Source of the DNA: Ophiothrix spiculata
Taxonomy: Eukaryota; Echinodermata; Ophiuroidea; Amphilepidida; Ophiotrichidae
Length of the DNA stretch: 29,590 bases
Reading direction: 5' to 3' (one strand)
Assembly: GCA_000969725.1 (NCBI GenBank)
Contig: JXSR01S019275.1
The stretch's first letter is position 1. Every line of letters starts with the position of its first letter. Positions 11,001-20,000 of the stretch are shown here, in pieces. The notes below the pieces were generated by a model. It was not told the DNA's origin. It saw only the letters and a list, made by a program, of their open reading frames with translations, and made no database searches. A program made the translations under genes and the position numbers.

Positions 11001-14000
11001 AAGAGGCAGTTTCTTGCAGATAGTATCACATTGGATGAAACCCAGAGACATCTTGATGCCGAATCACAGCAGGATAAGAGGTATGTCAGTTTGTGAAAGG
11101 TTTTAATTCCTTTACAGTGTATGAATTCATTCATGGTGTATGAATTCCTTTACTGTACCGTAAAGGAATTCATTTACTCTTAACTTTGAATCAAGTTATG
11201 AAGCAACCTGTGAAAATCGAAGAACATGTTAAAGCATATTGAATGAGTCCTATTCTAGATGAAATTTTGAATTCTATCCGCCAAAAATTTTGCTATTTTT
11301 TCAAAAAAACAGAAAAATGTTGGCAGATAGAATTTAAAATTTTAAAATTGCTCTGAACTCATAAAACTCTCATGTGGGTTTTATCTGCCATAGCATGCCA
11401 GCTTGGCCGGAGCTCGGCCGACTACTCATTCTATATGTGATTGAAGCATTAGGATGCAGTGTTTCCTTCTTAAGGTCAGATTCCTTTTATCTGTTTGCGG
11501 TGTGGTGCGTTTTGCACTGTAAGGGTACTGGTAGTTATATAGTTTAAAGCACATGATTGAATGGTATAAGGCTGAAGTTGAGATTAAATTTTTGACCATC
11601 CGTTTTCAATCCGGTTCCGCATGCGTTACGCATGTTGTGCGTTTTAAATCGATATAATGGTTCAGCAAGAGTGATTCCTTTTATCCATTCCATTTGCGGT
11701 GCAGCTATTCGGAATAACATGCGTGTACTTTAATCGGTCCCAGGAGCGATTCATCCACTTTTAATGTGTTTTGGTCGTGCGGAAACTTTTCAATCAGAGA
11801 AGATGATGAAATGGAACCACATTGAAAAAAGACGGACAAAATTGAATCTCAGCTTCAACCTGATACCAATTAGCTCCATTCAATCGTGTGCTTTAAACTA
11901 TACCACTACCAGTACCCTTACAGTGCAAAACGCACCGCAACCGCACCACAATAAGCATAAATTAGAATTTTTGGGATGCGAAAAAAATTGATTTGCCCAT
12001 AAAACCGCCCCAGAGTAAAATTTTCCAAATTTTATTTCAACAATGTCAATGTATTGATGATCTCCTAATGAGCAAAATTTCATTGGAAATTCCTTCCGGA
12101 AGTGGTTTTTTCCCCCAATTTTGGCCAAAGTCAAGATGTCGCAAAACAAAAATTGGTCATTTGGCTGTCATTTTGAAACCGCTTGTATATTTTATATTTT
12201 TTTCCTTGAAATATGGTTGTGATTTTTGTACCTATATATGGTGTAAAGATTATTAAAAATTTCGGGTGGGAAAGTGGTTTTTAATTTTATAAGGGGTACT
12301 ATGGACCCCCCCCCCCCCTTATGCACTAACAGAAGTGCGGGGTACCTTACGCAGTTAAGTGTTAAGGTCGGCATAGTAAATTACGTGATATGGGCCATTG
12401 AAGCTGAGCATGGTTAAAAATCATGTCTAAGGTAGAATTTCTATTTTCATCAGAAACGTTACCTTTGAGATGAGACCAAAAAAAGCGGGTCACATATTGT
12501 AATGACCTCCGCGCCCTGTCCTCTGGAATAGTGTGAGGTTGTTTTGAAGAAGAGGCACTCTTTTAGTTGACATTCAAAACCATGAAATTAATCAGCTCTG
12601 TATTTCTTGATTAAAATATTTGATGTTTTCTTATCGACAGAATTGTAACCTATGATGCCACTCCACCACATGACCAGCAGAGCTATGACAACGATGATTC
12701 CTTTGCAAGTCCAAATGTCAAGAAGAAAAAAGAACTGGTATGTATGGCCGGGCGGTTTTCGTCTCCTTGTTTCCTTGAGCAAGAAACTCTACAATACTTG
12801 CTCCGTGGTCGGACAGCCACGTAAAGCCGTGGGTCCCCTGTACGAATAGACTCCTTCATGGGGTATGCATGTCATGCAAGTACTTGTATCATTGATTGAT
12901 TGATATATCACAAGTATGATATAAAGCGAGTCCAATAGTTACAAAATGTAGCCTTGATTGTGTTCAAAATAACCATTACTTTCCATACTCCCAATACAAA
13001 TATTTTTGAATAAGAATATTTATCATTTCTAGTCTGTGGAAAAGGGAAGGTTAAGTCTAGGCTTTTGAACCGAGGACCTCCTATTTCCAAATTCACATTG
13101 CCCATAGCAAGCCACCATTGAGTCGCTGCCCAGGTAGCGATTTGGTCCCTGCATACATGGCATATAAACCTGTCAATGACGCATTTGGATTTGGTATATT
13201 TTGTGATTTTCTTAAGTGAGATTAAGTGTGATTTGATTCTGTTTGGAATAATTAAATCTTATTATTGTTTCAAATAAATTTCGGACATGAACATGATTTC
13301 TGAATGCAGCAGCCACTGCGTATCCACAAGTTGGGACAAGGACAGGACACCGGGAAGTACGCAACACCGTTTCCAATCAGTAATTCACAGTGACGCGACA
13401 TCGATTATTATTATTATTATTATCGCGCGTGCCTGAAAAGCGTTGTGTACTTGCGTAAAATGCACACGCAATTGTGTTACGCAGGGCTCTAAATTTTCGT
13501 GTCCGAGAATTATTTGAAACAACAATAGTATTCATTACCATCCAATAAAAAATTCGTTATTTGCTGCACTGGAGGGGAGGCACCTGGGAGGGGAGACACT
13601 TAATTACATTGATGGAAGGTACGGGTATGTGCCACCCTCAGGACCCCCTTTTCAAGCCACCTCTTCCGCTTATCAAGATGCCAATTTTAAGATATACTTC
13701 AGTTCTCAAGATTTCAACAATTTTCAGCTGCAACAGTCGTAATCTTATGGGAAAAAAGAAGTTCCTGAGTCCTGAGACATCAATTTGGACAAAAATCAGT
13801 TCTGTGTGCCCTATTTTTGACCAAAAATCACTTCTGCAAGACCCTATGTTGGATATCCCGGGCGGCACATACCTTCAAAATTTTGTTGAGTATACAGAAC
13901 ACATCCGGGGTAGTAATTTCATGTATTTTGTAAAAGGGTATATCAAGTTATCAATATTTTGAGGTTAAAGAGTTTATAAATGAATGATATAAAACAAATT

Positions 14001-17000
14001 TTAACTACCTTAAATTGTGTGGTGGTAGAAATATAATCACTCGGTGAAAGATGTATTGTTCCGTGTCACTTCCCGTACCGGCTTGTGAAATGGAAAAATG
14101 CATCTTTCACTTCTAATCAGTAACCTGAGATATCATTCTTTCTTTCCAGACAATGATGGCTATAAGAGCAGTAGAAGAAAAGATTCGAGAGAAATTCAGA
14201 ATGGAGGAGTCTGACAGCATCAGAAAACAACAAGAAGTAAGTCCATATACTTTTTGACTTATTTTCTTATCAAATTTAAGCCAATTTTCTATGCAGCAAT
14301 AATTGGTCACATCATAGTAATTTGATGGGGGTAGCGCTGCAGAAAATCCAATCTATATGTGATGACTCACCTCGAAAAGGGGGACTTAGAAAATGGAAGG
14401 GGGACTTAGAAAAAAAAGAAGAAAATAATAATAATTTCCAGCAGATTTTCTGTTGTAAAATTTGATTGCCTTGATCAATTTCAACAAGAAAGATGTCATT
14501 TTAAAGCTTAGAAAATGTTGTAACAGATGAAATGATAAAATCAAAATTGATATAATCTGCAAAGTCCCCCCTTTCGGGGTGAGCCATCACACATAATTTC
14601 CTTTAAAATTACTATGTGTCATTAATATCATTAATTAGGCAACTACAAATTATAGTTGGTCATTTTCAGTTGATACTTGCCTTGTCAGTACGAGTATTTT
14701 GCCTACTTCACCAAAATGCGAGAGACACTTTCGTATTTGTTTAGTTCAAGAGACGCGATCAAAATGATAGGAATTAATGAGAAATGTTTACCAAAATAAA
14801 TATCATATAGTTTTAAATGGTAGGGCTATACACACTTTTGCTGTTAAAGGAAATTGAAGGGCATTGGCTTCAGCCACGGGAGTTAGTCGTCAGAATGTAA
14901 AATGTAGGTGATGGCCTTTCATTCAAATTAAAGGAAAAGTATGTGTTAAATTGGTGACTAAATCAGATCATCTACCTCTAAGCTTTGTCTAAGGCTGTGT
15001 TTACACATATTAGTTGTTACTAGTCATGAGCAGCTCTAGACCGAGACAACTTTGCAGTTGTGTAAGGTAATTATGTGAAGTGTCTAAAAATTAAAAGCCA
15101 GTCACTAAAATAGGTGTTTTATGAAGTTAAAGACTACTGTTCCCAAGGAATGAGCACTTTATCATGATTCACTAATTTTCACGCACCTGCAAATTTTGAA
15201 TCATTTTGCGTGGTTTTTTGTTTTTGCACTCATGACATTTTTTATGTGTTGCGGTATGCACATTACATTTTTCACTGCACATGCAAAGCCCGCTGAGCAA
15301 GAAATTAAATGTAAAGTGAAATATACCACTTATACAGTAAATAATTTCATTTTTTTTCTGCAGGTATTCAAGGCGAGTGAAAGAATCGTTGCCAGCTGGA
15401 AATCACAAGCAAATACTATGCCACGTAGATATCCACAAGACAGGCATGGTGGTAGCCATAGTCGGGACTCCAGTGCAAATCAACGGAGACGTTATTCCAG
15501 GAGTCATAGCAGATCCGTGAGTCCTGATAGATACAGACAAAGGTCTCCTGCTGGAGGCTACTTCAACAGAAGCAGGTCCGCCAGTATTCCTAGATATGCT
15601 AGAAGTAGAACCCGATCAAGATCAGGATCTTTACGTAGAAGACATTCTAGATCTGTGTCAAGTCACAGAGGCCATTCAAGATCTGTTTCCATACACAGAA
15701 GTCGTTCTAGGTCTGTGTCCATTCACAAAAGCCGTTCAAGATCGCATTCCGCATACCAGAGCCGTTCAAGATCTGTTTCAAGGGGCCGTTCAAGATCCGT
15801 TTCCTACAGCAGATCTCATTCCAGGTCTGCACGCAGAAGTTACTCAAGGAGCAGTGGGCGAAGTAGATCGGTCAGTGGTGGTAGTTACCGAAGAGGTCCA
15901 AGTCGCTCAAGGAGCAGATCTGTTATAACCGTTGACAGCCGCAGAAGTCACTCATATGACAGCAGCACAAGTCAAAGGTCCGCATCAAGATCACCACAGC
16001 CGGTTTCCCCTGTGTATCGCCAAATGCCGTGGGAAGCTAGTGCAAACCAAGGTCAAGTATCTGTTGCCCAAACAACACTTGGACAGCAACAGTGGTCTAT
16101 GCAAACTCAACAGCCTCCATATGCCCCTGTCATGCAGCAACCTACTGGACCGTACCCTTACCAGCAACCTGTTTCAGGATCTTTCCCAGCTCAAAACATG
16201 CCCCCTGGTCCCACACAATTTCCTCCGGGACAAATGCCCCCTGTCCGATTCCAAGTAACTGTGCCAAACACTGTCTACCAAGGTGCTCCACCAAATGTTG
16301 GATTTCCGGCCGGGCAACCAGTGCAACATACAGCTGAGCAAACTGTATCTGAAAGGTAAGAGACTTTTTGAATTTTGAATTGAAACTTGGAATCGGCTAT
16401 TCGTTTGACTCCCGATCTTATTTGCACCGAGACGGTTGGGGTTAGGTTTGGGGTTAGGGTTAGAGTTAAGATTAGGGTTAGGATTAGTCTTGGTGTGAAT
16501 TAGATCGGGAGTCAACCTAATTTGCACCTTTGTCTCAGTGCGAATAGCCTTTGCCTTAAACTTTGGATAAAGTCTATTTTAACAATAACTTCCCTGTTAA
16601 TTGCCTCTACAACATTAACATCAAACCTTGGTTTGTAGCCCATCTGTATGCATAATTCAAAATATAAATCTCCCAACAAGGCTACTGATGCCAGGGTGGT
16701 GGACACTTATTAAAGTAGCAGGGGTGTGCCTCTGGTAGTTGAAAAGTAGGGGCCATCCGGTTCAAATTTGGGCACAAAAATAGGAGTCATTCGGTACACA
16801 TCATAAATAAAACTGGGGTCATCTAGATTTAAAGATTTCAAAATGGGAGTCATTGGGGTAACATTCTTGGACTCAAACAGAAAATGGTGCTTTTTAGGTT
16901 CAAATTGCTATAAAATTAAAAAATTAAAAGAACAAACAGGGGGTTACAGATGGGCATGAAAGTGCTGCCATGGCAGGCCATATTCGGTAGCTTGCCATAG

Positions 17001-20000
17001 CTGGACATTGGATCGGGATGCGAGAAGTCGGGGGTTCAAATCCAAGGGGAAATTGGAAATTTTTTGTATGATGTATTTGGACTCAGACAGTTTTTAAGCG
17101 TTTGGGAGTTAGGGTTATGGATAATTCAGGGCATAAAATTATTATTTTTTCCTCAGGAGCAAATTTTTGAAGCTCAAAGTTTACTCAATCAACGTGGTTT
17201 GGTTTTTTTGCTCATGAAGGCACAATTTCCTCAATTTCTTCTGTTGCTTCCTGCGAGCGGTGCTTCCCGATATTGTGAACCATTCAGATTTGAATCAAAG
17301 TAAACATTTGTTGTTGAGATTTGGTCACGCATAGAGGTAAACAGTGATGTAATTTCTGCTGACAGCAAGGTGCAAGCTGTCCAATTGTTGCACTTTGGGC
17401 TTAGGAATCAACGTTCAATCTGTAGAGAAAGTTTAGATTGCAAAAATTACTTTTTGGATGTGGTATTTTGATCAAGTTGAATGCAAAGCATGTTAATGTG
17501 TTTTCAATGTTTGTGCATCCCAAGTTAATTCCCATGTTAGATAAAAAAGCTCCAAGTCTGGTATCTCCCTTCTAAATTTATGGCTTAGGGCGCAGTCACA
17601 CATCACCATATAGAACCCAAGCGTACGAATAACCCTCACAGTTTTGGTTATCGATATACATGTATGTCAATGACAGAAACAGTGTATGTTATTTATAGGT
17701 TTGGGCTGTATACAGTGGTGTGTGACAGAGCCCTTATGCAGAGCAAAATTTCCACAGCATTGTCACTTGTACATGCAACAATACAAATTAAGATTTTCAA
17801 CAGTTACATTGGTGAATATTTAACACATTAAGTCTAATATTACTTTACTTCTTACAGACACGTTTCTGCCAACCTTGCTGCTATGGATGAATTTGTACTC
17901 AAATTGATGGGCCCCAAGTCAAGCAGTTATTCCAGCCGATCCCGATCAAGATCCCCAAGTTATGGTCACTCAAGGAGAGATTCCTATTCAGAGAGCTCAT
18001 TCATGGACTCCAGAAGTAGAAGCAGGTCCCCATCATGGTCGTCTTCAGCACACGGCCGTAATCGGCGCCACGATTCTGGAAGTCGACATAGATCTTACAG
18101 ACGATCTAGAAGTCGAGAATCACATTCAAGAAGAGACACCAGGTTGTCTAGTCATGGCAGAAGTCGCAGATCCAGGTCTAGGGATAGGAGGCATGATAGA
18201 CCACGTTCCGTTGATCGTCGTAGATATAGATCAAGAGATCGATCAAGGGATCGAAAGTCTCATTCCAAAGATACCCACACTAGAGATGGTAGGTCTAGTC
18301 GTGAAACTAAACAATCCAAAGAAAGGAGTGTGTCCAATACAAAGGATCATGTAAAATCCTCGTCCTCAAGTGCAGGGGCTGCAAAAGAGTCATCTGACAA
18401 GAATAGAGAAGTGTCATCAAAATCTGATTTGAAGTCTTCAGAATCAGGCGTTAAGTCATCAAAACCTGATATAACCTCATCAAAATCAGATGTTGATAAG
18501 TCATCAAAGTTTGTTGTGACATCATTAAAATCAGATGTGAACTCGTCAAAACCTGATGTGAAGTCATTAAAATCTGATGCTACCTCATCAAAATCTGATG
18601 TGACGTCATCAAAATCTGATGTGAAATCATCAAAACCTGATGCGACACCAAAACCTGATGTAAAGTCATCAAAATCAGATGTAACCTCATCAAAATCTGA
18701 TGTAAAATCATCAAAATCTAATGTGACTTCAAAACGTGATGTGAAGTCATCAAAAGCTGATGTGAAGTCAAAATCTAATGCAGCCCCAGAACCTGATGTG
18801 AAGTCGTCAAAATCTGATGCGACCTCATCAAAATCTGATGTGAAATCATCAAAATCTGATGCGACATCAAAATATGATGTGAAGTCATCAAAATCTGATG
18901 TGAAATCATCAAAACCTGATGTGAAGTCATCAAAACCTGATGTGAAGTCATCAAAATCTGATTTGAAGTCATCAAAACCTGATTTGAAGTCATCAAAATC
19001 TGATGTGAAGTCATCAAAATCTGATGTGACCTCATCAAAGGTAGATGTGAAAAGGGTAGATATTGCTGAAGCCAAAACCAAAGTAACAGAAAACAAAGTG
19101 ACTGAAAAATCACACTCAGCTGAAACTGCAAGTAAAGAAAATACAAAAGATCAACACAAATCTTCTAACCAAAAATCTTCACATAAAGGTGTTAAAGCAA
19201 CACAAGAAAAGAAAACTTCATCTGTTGGTGTCAAGGCATCTCAAAAATCAAAAACACAGGATGAATCAAAGAACACAAAAGAGGTAGCAAATGTAAAAAT
19301 AAAATCAACTGAAACTGGGAAAGATGGAACTTGTAAATCTGTAGGTCAATCAAGAAGATCTAGTAATCAAAAGATGGCAGATGATAAAAAAGAGAGGGAA
19401 AAGGATAATGGACAATCACCAGCAGAACAGAAGAAGGAAAATAGTTTAAAACAAAAAGAAGCGCAAGGCAGAGATAGTGTAATTAGCAAAGCAGTGACAA
19501 CAAAGAAGGACACGACTGGGTCTAAACTGAAGGATGATATAAATAAAGGAAAAACAAGAACAACAGGAAAAGACAACGATTCTACAAGTAGTAAAACTTC
19601 CAAAGGTGACAAGACTGAAACTGTTAGTTCTACCAAATCAAAGCCAAGCACAAGTTCTGATGGAAAACGTAAAGCGGATGCAGACTCAAAATCCAAAATG
19701 ACGGATAAACCAAAGGAGATTTTATCTGGGAAATCAGTCGATCTTGTTCGTAAAGACTATGTAGTGTCCGAGGAGTATGTAGAATCATTGCCAGGATCTT
19801 CAGATTCTGAACCGTCTCCACACCGTGATGTTTTGTCTATGGAGGATGCCTACAGTGATATCAGTCTATTAAGTGATGATAGTTCTTACACAGAGAGTAG
19901 CTGGAGTAGCAGAGACGGAAGTGTGGACAGGGAGAGGAAGAGGAAAAGGAAACCTATTGGCATGCCGGTTTTTATTAGAAAAGACGAATTGTTTGATCGA

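Larger units (their letters stand above)
11081..12640 (+). other. Intron 5 (1.6 kb), foldback-rich
   Basis: Contains a 14-bp perfect hairpin at 11140-11173, a second foldback at 11263-11342, a long-armed inverted-repeat element at 11490-11951, a C14 run near 12307 and a partial TIR element at 12354-12494. No coding sequence. Confidence 0.65.
12738..14149 (+). other. Intron 6 (1.4 kb)
   Basis: Contains the SINE body at its 5' edge, a reversed tRNA-like remnant at 13055-13138, an ATT microsatellite at 13405-13423 between CG-rich words, and a possible TIR element at 13617-13875. No exon supported. Confidence 0.6.
16356..17857 (+). other. Intron 8 (1.5 kb)
   Basis: Holds an inverted repeat with a telomere-like centre (16395-16549), degenerate GGGGTCAT-type repeats (16735-16865), a tRNA-like remnant (16985-17045) and a 146-bp MITE (17588-17733). 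No exon supported. Confidence 0.65.

Noticed and set aside
13561-13962. 133-codon open frame
   Set aside because: Overlaps a probable TIR element, has no splice or start context, and composition is that of non-coding AT-rich DNA.
15196-15363. ATG-led open extension upstream of exon 8 with a hydrophobic start
   Set aside because: A strong T-rich acceptor at 15363 and phase match with exon 7 make it intron; the hydrophobic run reflects T-rich sequence.
18347-19096. Long open frame on the reverse strand (249 codons) through the heptad array
   Set aside because: It mirrors the 21-bp codon repeat of exon 9: no stop arises because the repeat unit lacks one in that frame. No independent gene signal.
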